From contig NZ_NSLC01000002.1 of assembly GCF_020144925.1 (NCBI RefSeq), forward strand, positions 186,001-250,000: a stretch of 64,000 bases of DNA, read 5' to 3'. Of the stretch, positions 9,725 through 21,702 are shown piece after piece (position 1 is the first letter of the stretch; each line of letters opens with the position of its first letter). This stretch comes from Afifella sp. IM 167. Lineage in GTDB: Bacteria > Pseudomonadota > Alphaproteobacteria > Rhizobiales > Afifellaceae. The translations under genes and the position numbers were made by a program. Below the pieces are notes generated by a model. It searched no databases and had not been told where the DNA came from. It was given only the letters and a program-made list of their open reading frames with translations.

Positions 9725-11233
9725 TTACTGGCCGCGCCGCGCCTGGCTGGCGAAGCGACGGGCTTCCTCGCCGGCGCGGAAGAGCGCCTTTGCCTTGTTG
9801 GCGCATTCGGCCTGCTCCGCGTCAGGGCTGGAATCGGCGACGATCCCGGCGCCGGCCTGCACGTACATGGTGCCGTCCTTGACCACGGCCGTCCTGAGGA
9901 CGATGCAGGTGTCCATCTCGCCGTCCGCCGAGAAATAGCCGACACAGCCGGCATAGGGGCCGCGCTTTTCTTCCTCAAGCTCGTCGATGATCTCCATCGC
10001 CCGGATCTTCGGAGCGCCGGAGACCGTGCCGGCCGGAAAGCCGGCGACAAGCGCGTCGAGAGCATCGAGATCGTCGCGCAGCTCGCCTTCGACGTTGGAG
10101 ACGATGTGCATGACCTGGCTGTAGTGCTCCAGGAAGAATTTCTCCGTCACGCGCACCGTGCCGATCTTCGCGACGCGGCCGACATCGTTGCGCCCGAGAT
10201 CGAGGAGCATCAGGTGCTCGGCGAGTTCCTTGGGATCGGCGAGAAGCTCCTCGCCAAGCTGTTTGTCCGCTTCGGGCGTGGCGCCGCGCGGGCGCGTGCC
10301 GGCGATCGGCCGGATCGTCACCTTGCCCTCTCGCACCCGCACCAGGATTTCCGGGCTCGATCCGACCACCGCAAAGCCGCCGAAGTCGAGATAGTAGAGG
10401 AACGGAGCCGGATTGACGCGCCGCAGCGCCCGGTAGAGCGAGAAGGGGGGCAGCGGAAAGGGGGTCTCGAATCGCTGCGACAGCACCACCTGGAAGATGT
10501 CGCCGGCCGCGATGTACTCCTTGGCGCGGCGGACCTTCTCCTTGTAGGCCTCCGGCGTCGTGTTGGAGACGACGTCGGTCGAAAGGTCGAGATCGGCCGT
10601 CTCCGCACCGCGTTCCAGCGGCCGGTCGAGCGCGTCGACGATATCGGTCAGGCGGTTGACCGCGCGGTCATAGGCGCGCCGGGCGCTCTCGCCCGCGGCC
10701 GGCCGGACAGGGGTCACGATCGTCAGCTCGTCGCGCACGGCGTCGAAGACTATGACGATCTTCGGGCGCATGAGAAAGGCGTCGGGTAGCTCGAGGCTGT
10801 CGGGCGGCGCCTCGGGCAGCCTCTCCATAAGTCGCACCGTGTCGTAGCCGAGATAGCCGAAAACGCCCGCCGACATGGGCGGTACACCAGCCGGCACCTC
10901 AATGCGGCTTTCGGCCAGAAGGCTGCGGATCGCCGCGAGCGGGGGCTCCGGAAGCGCTTCGAACCCGTCGAGAGCGGGTTCGCGCGCCATTTCCGCCTTC
11001 TCGCCGTCAGCGCGAAACAAAAGGTCGGGATCGAGCCCGATCATCGAATATCGCCCGCGTACCGCGCCGCCCTCCACCGATTCCAGCAGGAAGGCGTTAG
11101 GCCTTCCCGCCGCGATCTTCAGGAACGCCGAGACGGGGGTCTCCAGATCCGACACGAGGCGGGTGAAGGCGAGTTGCGGCTCGCCCTTGTCGTAAAGGGG
11201 CTCGAAGGCCTCGAAGGCGGGCTCAACCTGCAT
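9725..11233 (-). CDS. trpE: Anthranilate synthase component I
   Basis: Chorismate-using subunit of anthranilate synthase, the first committed and feedback-inhibited step of tryptophan synthesis. The 502 residues show the tryptophan-binding LLES motif (49-52) and the chorismate-binding core with PIAGTRPRG, HLMLLDLGRNDVGRV, GAPKIRAMEIIDE and PYAGCVGYFS. The ATG at 11233 lies only 2 bases after the ppiD stop, so its transcription probably depends on that gene's promoter. I see no trp leader peptide or attenuator in front of it. Confidence 0.98.
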   Translation of the reverse strand: MQVEPAFEAFEPLYDKGEPQLAFTRLVSDLETPVSAFLKIAAGRPNAFLLESVEGGAVRGRYSMIGLDPDLLFRADGEKAEMAREPALDGFEALPEPPLAAIRSLLAESRIEVPAGVPPMSAGVFGYLGYDTVRLMERLPEAPPDSLELPDAFLMRPKIVIVFDAVRDELTIVTPVRPAAGESARRAYDRAVNRLTDIVDALDRPLERGAETADLDLSTDVVSNTTPEAYKEKVRRAKEYIAAGDIFQVVLSQRFETPFPLPPFSLYRALRRVNPAPFLYYLDFGGFAVVGSSPEILVRVREGKVTIRPIAGTRPRGATPEADKQLGEELLADPKELAEHLMLLDLGRNDVGRVAKIGTVRVTEKFFLEHYSQVMHIVSNVEGELRDDLDALDALVAGFPAGTVSGAPKIRAMEIIDELEEEKRGPYAGCVGYFSADGEMDTCIVLRTAVVKDGTMYVQAGAGIVADSSPDAEQAECANKAKALFRAGEEARRFASQARRGQ

Positions 11234-11235
11234 GG

Positions 11236-13140
11236 CTATTGCGGCTGGCTCTGACCCGTGATCTGGGCATAGACCGACTGGTTGACCGAGACCGGCCGCT
11301 CGTCGAGGAGATGGGCGTTGAAGGCCTGCAGCAGGTCGCTCTGCAGCGACTGCGCCAGTCCCTGGCGAAGCTGCTGCGCCGAGGCAGATTCGGCGAAATA
11401 GGCCGGCGTCGACACGCTGTCGACGTGCAACAGAACCCGGTTCGGCTCCTGCTTGCCCTCCGCATCGGCGATGTGTCCCTGCGGGCCGGCGAATGCCTGC
11501 GCGACGGCGTTGTTGCCGAGCGCCGCGGAAGGCTCGCTCCCTGCGGTTCGCCCGATGCCGGAAACGGTCTCGGGCGTCTTGCCGATCTCGGCCGCGATGT
11601 CGGCGAGCGACTTGCCGTCTTCCATCTCCTTGAAGAGGGCGCTCGCTCGCTCGCGGATGCGCTTTGCGGTCTCGTCCGCCTGCCAGGCGGCGACGGCCTG
11701 CGAGCGCGCTTCCTCGAGCGTGCGGTCGCGCGCCGGGGTGGTCTCCTCCACGTCGTAGAAGACATAGCCGCCGTCGCTCTTGCGAATCGGGTCGTTCTCA
11801 AGACCGACATCGCTCTGGAAGGCGGCGTTGATCACCGCATCGCCGCCCGCAACTTCCACCTTCTGGCCGTCCATGCCCGTGCCGTCGGCGGCGACGTTTT
11901 GCACCGTCTGATAGGTGAGGTTCAGCTTGTTGGCCGCTTCCTGGAGCGTGGAGCCGGCGGCGCGCTCGTCCTCGATCTTGTCGTAGAGCGACAGCACCTC
12001 GTCGTTGCCGCGGCGCTGGGCAATCTCCTGGCGCAGCGTGCCTTCCACCTCGGAGAAGGGCTGCACGCTGCCGGGTGCCACTTCCGCCACCTTGATGATG
12101 GCGGGTCCGAGTTTGGAATCGAACACCTTTGCCGTCTCGCCGCTCTGCGCCTCGAAGGCCGCGTCGGCGACGGCCGCATCGATGAATTCGGCCCTGGTCT
12201 TCATGCCGAGATCGAGATCGGCGGGAGCGACGCCACGCTCCGCGGCGATATCCTCAAAGCTTTTGCCGGCATCGAGCGCCGCGGCGGCCGCCTCGGCGGC
12301 GGCCTGATCCTGGAAGCGAATCTGCAGGACGCGGCGCTTCTCCGGCACGGTGAAGCTGCTTTTTTCGTTCTCGTAGGCTTGCCGCACGTCCTCCTCCGGC
12401 ACGGAGGCCGGGTCGACGATCGCCTTCGGATCAACGTCGATGAGGCCGATCGAACGGTATTCCGGGGCACGGAACTGCGACTGATTGTCCACGAAGAAGG
12501 TCTTCAGCGCCTCCTCGTCCGGCTCGCCCACCGGCTCGATCGCGCTTGCATCGATGGTGAGGAAGGAGACGTCGCGGGTTTCGTTCTGATAGCGGTAGAG
12601 CGCTTCCACGAGCGGCTGCGGCGCCTTGAGGTCGCTGGCGATCGCCGAGGCCATCTGCTGGCGCACCAGCTCATGGCGTATGTCGGAGATATAGTCCTGC
12701 TCGCGCAGGCCGGCGTTGCGCAACAGCGCCTGGAAGCGCTGACGATCGAAACGTCCGCCAAGGCCCTGGAAGTTGGGATCGGCGGCGATCTCGGCCGCCA
12801 GCTTGTCGTCGGAAACGCCGAGATTGTAGGCCCGCGCCTGGTCGTTGAGGGCGGCCTGCGCGACGAGCTCTGACAGGACCTGCTGCGGCAGCCCGAGGGA
12901 GCGCGCCTGCTCCATCGTCACGCCGCGGTTCATCTGCTGGCTGAGCTGCTGCATGCGCATGCGAAGGGTCCGGTCGAACTTCGCCGCCGTCACCTCCTGG
13001 TCGCCGACGCTCGCGATCCTGTCGGATCCGTAGCCGCCGAAGCGCCCGGCCACGCCCCAGATGCCGAAACTCACGATGAGAAGTCCCAGCAGGAGCTTGG
13101 CGGTCCATCCGCCTGTCGCTTGACGCATACGATCGAGCAT
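11236..13140 (-). CDS. PpiD-like periplasmic foldase (SurA_N/parvulin)
   Basis: Membrane-anchored periplasmic chaperone of 634 residues. A short cytoplasmic N terminus (MLDRMRQATGGW) is followed by one transmembrane segment (about 14-34, KLLLGLLIVSFGIWGVAG), a SurA_N-type chaperone region (about 40-240) and a parvulin-type domain (about 255-365, EKRRVLQIRFQDQ). PpiD family members assist folding of newly exported proteins, though PPIase activity is often weak or absent. The start at 13140 was chosen because the membrane anchor follows at once. It is first in the operon with trpEGDC, moaC and moeA and divergent from tpiA. Confidence 0.92.
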   Translation of the reverse strand: MLDRMRQATGGWTAKLLLGLLIVSFGIWGVAGRFGGYGSDRIASVGDQEVTAAKFDRTLRMRMQQLSQQMNRGVTMEQARSLGLPQQVLSELVAQAALNDQARAYNLGVSDDKLAAEIAADPNFQGLGGRFDRQRFQALLRNAGLREQDYISDIRHELVRQQMASAIASDLKAPQPLVEALYRYQNETRDVSFLTIDASAIEPVGEPDEEALKTFFVDNQSQFRAPEYRSIGLIDVDPKAIVDPASVPEEDVRQAYENEKSSFTVPEKRRVLQIRFQDQAAAEAAAAALDAGKSFEDIAAERGVAPADLDLGMKTRAEFIDAAVADAAFEAQSGETAKVFDSKLGPAIIKVAEVAPGSVQPFSEVEGTLRQEIAQRRGNDEVLSLYDKIEDERAAGSTLQEAANKLNLTYQTVQNVAADGTGMDGQKVEVAGGDAVINAAFQSDVGLENDPIRKSDGGYVFYDVEETTPARDRTLEEARSQAVAAWQADETAKRIRERASALFKEMEDGKSLADIAAEIGKTPETVSGIGRTAGSEPSAALGNNAVAQAFAGPQGHIADAEGKQEPNRVLLHVDSVSTPAYFAESASAQQLRQGLAQSLQSDLLQAFNAHLLDERPVSVNQSVYAQITGQSQPQ

Positions 13141-13265
13141 GAAAAACCCTTCAGCCGCAAGAAAAACGCCGGGCAAAGCGGGCCCGGCACGAGCATCATA
13201 AGCGTTGCTCCGCGCCCTGCCAAGCACAGCGCCGGAGCCGCCGCAACCGGCAAGGAAGACGCATC

Positions 13266-14030
13266 GTGAAATGGGTCATCGGCAACTGGAAAATGAACGG
13301 CCTCTCCGGCTCCCTTGAGGAAGCGGCCAAAATCGCGGAAGGGGCCGGCGCCCATAGCGCCAGCGTCGTGTCGATGGTTTGCCCGCCGGCGACCCTTCTC
13401 GCGCGCATGGCGGAAAAATGCGCCGGCAGCGCGCTTTCGGTGGGCGGCCAGGATTGCCACGCCGCCGAGGCAGGCGCCCATACCGGCGACGTGTCGGCCG
13501 AAATGCTGGTTGATGCCGGCGCGGTCGCCGTCATCCTCGGACATTCCGAAAGGCGCACGGACCACGCGGAGACCAGCGGGCAGGTGAAGGCCAAGACCGA
13601 AGCCGCATGGCGCGCCGGGCTTACCCCGATCGTCTGCGTCGGCGAGACGGAGGCCGAACGCGACGCCGGCAAGGCGGAAGCGGTCGTCGAGGCGCAGCTG
13701 GCCGAATCCCTTCCCGACATTCTGCCCGCGCAGCAGCGCGAAGATCTGATCGTCGCTTACGAGCCCGTCTGGGCGATCGGCACCGGGCGGGTGCCGACGG
13801 AGGCTGACATCGCTGCCATGCATCTGAAGGTGCGCCAGCATCTGGAGGCGCGTTATGGACAGCCGGGGCGGACCGTGCCGATCCTCTACGGCGGCTCCAT
13901 GAAGCCGGACAACGCCGCTTCCATCATGAAAATCGCCAATGTCGATGGCGGCCTCGTCGGCGGAGCCAGCCTCAAGGCGGACAGCTTTCTCGCCATCGCT
14001 TCGGCGGGTGCGACGGCAGCAAATGGCTAG
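13266..14030 (+). CDS. tpiA: Triosephosphate isomerase
   Basis: Interconverts dihydroxyacetone phosphate and glyceraldehyde 3-phosphate. The 254-residue TIM barrel shows GNWKMNG (catalytic Lys9), ILGHSERR (catalytic His), AYEPVWAIGTG (catalytic Glu) and the phosphate-binding LYGGSMKPDNA. The start codon is GTG at 13266, supported by AAGGAAG 7 bases upstream and by the motif beginning at residue 6. It shares a 125-bp divergent promoter region with the ppiD-like gene; secG follows 69 bases downstream. Confidence 0.98.
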   Translation: MKWVIGNWKMNGLSGSLEEAAKIAEGAGAHSASVVSMVCPPATLLARMAEKCAGSALSVGGQDCHAAEAGAHTGDVSAEMLVDAGAVAVILGHSERRTDHAETSGQVKAKTEAAWRAGLTPIVCVGETEAERDAGKAEAVVEAQLAESLPDILPAQQREDLIVAYEPVWAIGTGRVPTEADIAAMHLKVRQHLEARYGQPGRTVPILYGGSMKPDNAASIMKIANVDGGLVGGASLKADSFLAIASAGATAANG

Positions 14031-14099
14031 CCGGCCTTTAAGTCGCCTCTTGCCTCGTGTAGAAGCCCGACCAATTCCTGAAAATCGACCCGAATAGAG

Positions 14100-14666
14100 A
14101 TGACCACCGTACTGATCGTCATCCACCTGATGGTGGTTCTGGCCATGATCGCCCTTGTCCTGTTGCAGCGCTCCGAAGGCGGCGCGCTCGGCATCGGCGG
14201 GGGCGGGGGCATGATGACCGGCCGTGGCGCCGGCAATCTGCTCACCCGCTCCACGGCCATCCTTGCCGCGGCTTTCTTCCTCACCTCGATCGGCCTGACG
14301 GTGCTGGCGCGCCTCGATACCGGACCGGGCGACATCTTCGAGCGCCTGCAGACGCAGGAACCGGCGCAGACCGTTCCGGCCGAGCCGGCGGGCTCCGGCG
14401 ATGCGCAGCCGTCTCCGGTGACGCCGCCGACTACCGAGAACGGAGCCGGACCTGGCGTCCTCGATGCGCTGCGTAATCCGCGCACCTCCGGTCAGCCGGT
14501 TCAGCAGCCGTCTTCGCCGGCACCGAGCGCGCCTTCGGCGCCGACACCGCCAACGCCAAGTTCCGGGGCACCGAGTTCCGGGGCGCCGGCTTCGAGCGGG
14601 GCGACCGCGCCTCAGACGAATACCGGCGGGCCACAGGTGCCGCCGGCCGAGAACAGCAGCCAGTAG
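14100..14666 (+). CDS. secG: Preprotein translocase subunit SecG
   Basis: Auxiliary subunit of the SecYEG channel. The N-terminal half is classic SecG: transmembrane segment 1 (about 4-22, VLIVIHLMVVLAMIALVLLQ), the RSEGGALGIGGGGG linker, and transmembrane segment 2 (about 53-72). The remaining 105 or so residues form an extended Pro/Ser/Ala/Gly-rich, probably disordered tail (85-188), so the protein is clearly longer than the E. coli subunit (about 110 residues). It lies between tpiA and pyrG, and an imperfect terminator-like hairpin follows it. Confidence 0.95.
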   Translation: MTTVLIVIHLMVVLAMIALVLLQRSEGGALGIGGGGGMMTGRGAGNLLTRSTAILAAAFFLTSIGLTVLARLDTGPGDIFERLQTQEPAQTVPAEPAGSGDAQPSPVTPPTTENGAGPGVLDALRNPRTSGQPVQQPSSPAPSAPSAPTPPTPSSGAPSSGAPASSGATAPQTNTGGPQVPPAENSSQ

Positions 14667-14676
14667 ATGACGGGCA

Positions 14677-14707
14677 GGTGCCGGATGGCCTTCGCGCTTC
14701 CGGCACC
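14677..14707 (+). terminator. Hairpin after secG, possible weak terminator
   Basis: A 9-bp perfect inverted repeat GGTGCCGGA/TCCGGCACC with a 13-base loop begins 11 bases after the secG stop. No U-tract follows, so it may be a Rho-dependent end or an mRNA-stabilising hairpin. Confidence 0.4.
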
Positions 14708-14791
14708 TTCGCCGGCGCCAGCCGGCACTCGGCAGTGGTTTATCCGCCGCACCGTCATTTTCGACTCCACGAATCGTTCCAGCTTCGCTAA

Positions 14792-16432
<1,641 letters not shown>

Positions 16433-16450
16433 GCGGGCCGGCATAGCGCC

Positions 16451-17311
16451 ATGCGCCCCATCGACCATCTCGTTCTGCCGGTTTCCGACCTCGCCGCCGC
16501 CCGCAGGCGCCTGACCGGGCTCGGCTTCCAGGTCTCGCCGGACGCGCGCCATCCCTTCGGCACGGGCAATGCACGGGTCTTCTTCAAAAACCGGACCTAT
16601 CTGGAGCCGATTACGCCGATCGACCGCCATGCCTTCGACACCGGGATCAGCGAAGGCCTCGTCTTCCTGAAGCGGCTGAAGCGGGGCAGGGCGCGCGCGC
16701 CGGAAAGCTTCGTCATGCTTGCTCTGAAGACCGACGACGCCGCCGAGGATCTGCAGCGCTACCGCAAGGCAGGCTTTGCCGAAGGCGAACTCTTCTCCTT
16801 CGTCGGGCGCGCCCGCGACGACGACGGAGCTGAGCAGGATTACGGCGTGCGCCTTGCTTTTGCCGGCGACGAGCACGCGCCGGAGGCCGGCATCTTCGCC
16901 TGCGAGCCGGTCGGCATGACGCTGAACGACGGAACCAACTACGCCGACCACCCGAATGGCGCCGAGGGCGTCGTCGCCGTCGTGCTCGTCGCAAAGAACC
17001 CGGCAGACTTCCATATCTTCCTCTCCGCGGCGACGGGCCAGCGCGAGCTGCGCAGCAATTCCTTCCTCGTGGAGCTCGATCTCGGCGCCCAGAAGCTCAT
17101 CGCCATGACGCCGCAGGGATTCCGGGCGCGCTACGGCATTGCCGCGCCCGATCCGGATAAGGGTCTCCTCTTCGCCGGTTTCGAGGTGGCGGTGGACGAC
17201 CTTGAGACGGCGCGAAGCTATGCTCCGCAGGCCAGGCTGCATGAAGGGCGGATCGTCGTGCCGCCCGCGCCGGGCCTCGGCACCGTCCTTGCATTCGTGG
17301 AGACGACATGA
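16451..17311 (+). CDS. VOC-superfamily protein (Glyoxalase_3-like)
   Basis: A 286-residue protein with two vicinal-oxygen-chelate-like halves: MRPIDHLVLPVSDLAAARRR with LGFQVSPDARHPFGTGNARV (about 1-120), and a second, more divergent half (about 150-285). This matches the Glyoxalase_3 (PF13468) type, a family without a settled substrate. His5 fits a metal-ligand position, but the full ligand set is not obvious. It starts 18 bases after pyrG and its stop overlaps the kdsA start by 4 bases, so all three are likely co-transcribed. Confidence 0.82.
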   Translation: MRPIDHLVLPVSDLAAARRRLTGLGFQVSPDARHPFGTGNARVFFKNRTYLEPITPIDRHAFDTGISEGLVFLKRLKRGRARAPESFVMLALKTDDAAEDLQRYRKAGFAEGELFSFVGRARDDDGAEQDYGVRLAFAGDEHAPEAGIFACEPVGMTLNDGTNYADHPNGAEGVVAVVLVAKNPADFHIFLSAATGQRELRSNSFLVELDLGAQKLIAMTPQGFRARYGIAAPDPDKGLLFAGFEVAVDDLETARSYAPQARLHEGRIVVPPAPGLGTVLAFVETT

Positions 17312-18153
17312 GCGCCCCGAACGAGATCGTCGAAGTTGGAGAGGGCGCCGGCAAGGTGCGTTTCGGCAATTCTCTGCCTTTCGCCCTGATCGCCGGTCCC
17401 TGCCAGATGGAAAGCCGGGAGCATGCCTTCGAGATGGCGGGCCGGCTGAAGGAGATCGCCGAAAGCCTCGGCATCGGCCTCGTCTTCAAGACGAGCTTCG
17501 ACAAGGCGAATCGCACCAGCCTTTCCGGCCAGCGCGGCATCGGCCTTCAGGGCGCGCTGCCTGTCTTTGCCGATATCCGCGCCGAGCTCGGCCTGCCGGT
17601 CCTGACCGATGTTCACGAGCGCGAGCAATGCGCCGAGGTCGCCGAGGTCGTCGACATCCTGCAGATCCCGGCCTTCCTCTGTCGCCAGACCGACCTTCTC
17701 GTCGCGGCCGCGCGGACGGGCAGGGTGGTCAACGTCAAGAAGGGCCAGTTCCTCGCACCCTGGGACATGAAGAATGTCGTCGACAAGGTGACGGAGAGCG
17801 GCAATGCCAACCTCCTCCTGACGGAGCGCGGCGTTTCCTTCGGCTACAACACCCTCGTCTCCGACATGCGCGCCCTGCCGCAGATGGCCGCGCTCGGCGC
17901 GCCGGTCGTCTTCGACGCCACGCATTCCGTGCAGCAGCCGGGCGGGCAGGGGAGCGCCTCGGGCGGCGACCGTCGCTTTGTGCCGGTTCTCTCGCGCGCC
18001 GCCATCGCCGTCGGCGTCGCCGGCCTCTTCGTGGAGACCCATCAGGATCCGGACAATGCCCCCTCCGACGGGCCGAACATGGTGCCGCTGGATCAGATGC
18101 GGGCGATGCTGGAGCGCCTCGTCGCCATCGACCGGCTCGTCAAATCCGCCTGA
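17308..18153 (+). CDS. kdsA: 3-deoxy-8-phosphooctulonate synthase
   Basis: Condenses arabinose 5-phosphate with phosphoenolpyruvate to form Kdo-8-phosphate, a precursor of lipopolysaccharide inner core. The 281-residue TIM barrel shows AGPCQMESREHAFEMA, FKTSFDKANRTS, QIPAFLCRQTDLL, NVKKGQFLAPWDMKNVV and VFDATHSVQQPGGQG. The Cys in AGPC is present, as in other KdsA proteins. It is translationally coupled to the preceding VOC gene through a 4-base overlap. Confidence 0.98.
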   Translation: MSAPNEIVEVGEGAGKVRFGNSLPFALIAGPCQMESREHAFEMAGRLKEIAESLGIGLVFKTSFDKANRTSLSGQRGIGLQGALPVFADIRAELGLPVLTDVHEREQCAEVAEVVDILQIPAFLCRQTDLLVAAARTGRVVNVKKGQFLAPWDMKNVVDKVTESGNANLLLTERGVSFGYNTLVSDMRALPQMAALGAPVVFDATHSVQQPGGQGSASGGDRRFVPVLSRAAIAVGVAGLFVETHQDPDNAPSDGPNMVPLDQMRAMLERLVAIDRLVKSA

Positions 18154-18405
18154 GCGCCACTTTCGTGATCGGCTTGCGCCCGCTTCCTGCCGGAAGCCTG
18201 CAACAGACCTGCCGCCTTCTTTTCCAAAGCGTGGCCGAAAGGCGTCGAAGCACCGTCATCCGCGGCGATTGGGGCGGCAAACGGGACGCGCGGAATTATC
18301 TTTTCGTCATTTGAATCAGCGCTCTAGGCGGGTCTAGCTTTGCCCCGCTGGTCATTGAGGCCGAAGCAGGCGCTCCGGCCGCCAGCAGCCAAGAAGGAGT
18401 GTTGA

Positions 18406-18663
18406 ATGCGTGAGTTCCTGATCCCGGTAACGCTCGCCGCAGCTCTCGCCTCGGGCGCAGCTCTCGCGGCCAACAAGACCGATACCGGAACCGTCCGTTC
18501 GATGGATACCTCCCGCCATCATCTGACGCTTTCCGACGGCAAGGTGTTCACTCTCCCCTCCAGCTGGAGTTCCGCCGGCTACAAGATCGGCGACAAGGTC
18601 AAGGTGAGCTACGAGACGCAGGGCAAGAACCTGATGGCGAGCTCTGTGGAGCACGCCGGCTAG
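18406..18663 (+). CDS. Small exported DUF1344 protein
   Basis: An 85-residue protein with a Sec signal peptide (about 1-21, FLIPVTLAAALASGAALA, cleavage before ANKTD) and a compact mature part of about 64 residues containing GTVRSMDTSRHHLTLSDGKVFTLP and IGDKVKVSYETQ. This is the DUF1344 type, found mainly in Hyphomicrobiales, of unknown function and presumably periplasmic. It stands alone, 252 bp after kdsA and 136 bp before eno, with AAGGAG in front of the ATG. A possible terminator lies between it and eno. Confidence 0.85.
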   Translation: MREFLIPVTLAAALASGAALAANKTDTGTVRSMDTSRHHLTLSDGKVFTLPSSWSSAGYKIGDKVKVSYETQGKNLMASSVEHAG

Positions 18664-18720
18664 CGCCGCATCTCGATCCTGCCGGAAGGCGGCCACGGCG
18701 CGTTGCCGGCCCCGCTTTCC

Positions 18721-18753
18721 GGCAGGGCTGCCCTGCCCAAAGGGACTTTTTTT
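18721..18753 (+). terminator. Possible terminator between DUF1344 gene and eno
   Basis: A 7-bp stem GGCAGGG/CCCTGCC with a 3-base loop is followed by nine spacer bases and then TTTTTTT. The gap between stem and U-tract is larger than in a standard intrinsic terminator. Confidence 0.45.
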
Positions 18754-18775
18754 GCGGCCGCGAACGTGCTCTTAG

Positions 18776-20077
<1,302 letters not shown>

Positions 20078-20099
20078 ACGACGGTCAGGCGAGGCCGCC

Positions 20100-20870
20100 T
20101 CAGGCGGCCTCGGCCTCGATGATAGCGGCGTCGAGCGTGAAGGAGCCGTCGGGCTCGATGGCGAAATGGGCCGCCACGCTGTCGGATGCCTGCCCCTGAA
20201 GCGAGCGGATGGCCGCCACATGCACCTCGGCCGTGCCGATCCGCTCGACCCAGGACTGGAATTCAAGCCGCACCCGGTGGGTCGCCACCTTCCTCAGGAC
20301 GAAACCGGCGCCTTCCAGCGCCGCCAGCCATTCCCCGACTGAAAAATCGCGCACATGCGAGGGATCGCGCAGCAGCTCGATTCCCTGCAGATGCGTGTCG
20401 AGAAGCGGCACGCCCGGCGAGACGATATCCATGAGGATCGCCCGGGAGCCCTTCCTCAGGACGCGGCGCATCTCCTTCAGCGCGCCGGGCAGATCCGTCC
20501 AGTGATGCGCGCTGTAGCGGGTGGCGGCGAAATCGACGGCCCCGTCCGGAAACGGGAGCTGGTGCACATCCGCGCAGTGCGTCTCGACGTTTTTCAGCCC
20601 GCGCTCGGCGGCGGCCTCAGCCACGGTGGCGAGCATCCTCTCCGACAGGTCGCAGGCCAGGACCCGTCCGGCATGCGGGGCCATGGCATAGCTGACATGG
20701 CCGCCCCCCGTGCCGAGGTCGAGCGCGACGGCCGGAGAAATCTCGGCGATTCGCTGCGTGACATAGGCAAGATCCGGCCCCGCGGCGTGCACCGCGCTCT
20801 TCAGATACGCGTCGGACTGCGCGCCGAACTGCCGGTCGATCAGGACGTTCTGGGACTCGGTGGCGGACAT
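20100..20870 (-). CDS. Class I SAM-dependent methyltransferase
   Basis: A 256-residue Methyltransf_11-type enzyme. Motif I is ALDLGTGGGHVSYAM (about 49-63), followed by the acidic residue of VLACDLSERML, motif II-like HCADVHQLPFPDGAVDF and the RRVLRKGSRAILMDIVSPG region. The C-terminal third (GIELLRDPSHVRDFSVGEWL onwards) resembles UbiE/Coq5-like small-molecule methyltransferases that lack a known substrate. It ends beside eno in convergent orientation; a VOC gene lies 42 bases upstream on the same strand and may be co-transcribed. Confidence 0.85.
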   Translation of the reverse strand: MSATESQNVLIDRQFGAQSDAYLKSAVHAAGPDLAYVTQRIAEISPAVALDLGTGGGHVSYAMAPHAGRVLACDLSERMLATVAEAAAERGLKNVETHCADVHQLPFPDGAVDFAATRYSAHHWTDLPGALKEMRRVLRKGSRAILMDIVSPGVPLLDTHLQGIELLRDPSHVRDFSVGEWLAALEGAGFVLRKVATHRVRLEFQSWVERIGTAEVHVAAIRSLQGQASDSVAAHFAIEPDGSFTLDAAIIEAEAA

Positions 20871-20912
20871 GGGGCTTCTTCTTTCTCCAGCGGCTGACCC
20901 GCCGCCGCGTTT

Positions 20913-21398
20913 CTATGCGGCAAGAAGGCCCTGCAAATCCAGCCGCCGCGTGACCATCCGGAGCTTGCCGTCCGCTTCGCGCGGCCATTCGGCCTCCGGC
21001 TTGTCCCAGTAGAGTTCGACGCCGTTGCCGTCCGGGTCGGAAAGATAGAGAGCCTCCGAAACGCCATGGTCGCTCGCGCCCTCAAGGGGGATGTCGGCGG
21101 CGATCAGGCGGCGGAGCGCATCGGCGAGAGCGGCCCGGCTCGGATAGACGATCGCAAGGTGAAAGAGACCGGTGGTGCCGGGAGCCGGCGGCGGCCCGCC
21201 GCGGCTCTGCCAGGTGTTGAGGCCGATATGGTGGTGGTAGCCGCCCGCGGCGACGAAGGCGGCATCGCTTCCGTAGCGCTGCGTCAGCGCAAAGCCGAGG
21301 ACGCCGCAATAAAAGCCGAGCGCGCGCTCCAGGTCGGCGACCTTGAGGTGAACATGACCGATCCGGGTGCCGGGAGCGATGGGTTTTGGCTCTGTCAT
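20913..21398 (-). CDS. VOC-family protein (CatE/glyoxalase-like)
   Basis: A 161-residue vicinal-oxygen-chelate protein. Candidate metal ligands lie in IGHVHLKVADLERALGFY, GLFHLAIVYPSRAAL and DPDGNGVELYWDKP (Glu), the pattern of ring-cleaving dioxygenase-like VOC proteins of the CatE type. The substrate cannot be read from the sequence. The start at 21398 (MTEPKPIAPGTRIGH) has AAGGAAACCAGG directly upstream; an upstream alternative start lacks this. It lies upstream of the methyltransferase gene on the same strand. Confidence 0.87.
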   Translation of the reverse strand: MTEPKPIAPGTRIGHVHLKVADLERALGFYCGVLGFALTQRYGSDAAFVAAGGYHHHIGLNTWQSRGGPPPAPGTTGLFHLAIVYPSRAALADALRRLIAADIPLEGASDHGVSEALYLSDPDGNGVELYWDKPEAEWPREADGKLRMVTRRLDLQGLLAA

Positions 21399-21702
21399 CC
21401 TGGTTTCCTTTCGCGAAGGCCCGCATGCCACGGGCCGGCGCCACGCCGTTCCCTTCCAATGTAGGTGGCGGGAAACGGATTTTCGCGCTGGTAGACGGTC
21501 TGTCGACGGCGCCGGCGACCCCGGGCGGGCGCGTTAACGGCACGGCAAGGAAACCGACCCGAATTGAAACGCCCAGGATCGGCCGGCCAAACGCTTTCTT
21601 TACCCTGCGCCTCTACTGTCCAAAGCCGTGGGGACGGGAGGGTTTTGCGTACGTCCTCACCGGTCACCTCCAGTCGAGTGAGCGTCGGGGGAAGAGCGGC
21701 GG
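21399..21702. other. 304-bp divergent intergenic region
   Basis: Separates the minus-strand VOC gene from the plus-strand FtsB-like gene. No convincing ORF, RNA gene or repeat is visible. It should hold the two divergent promoters; a TTGAAA hexamer near 21562 lacks a good -10 partner at the right distance. Confidence 0.5.
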
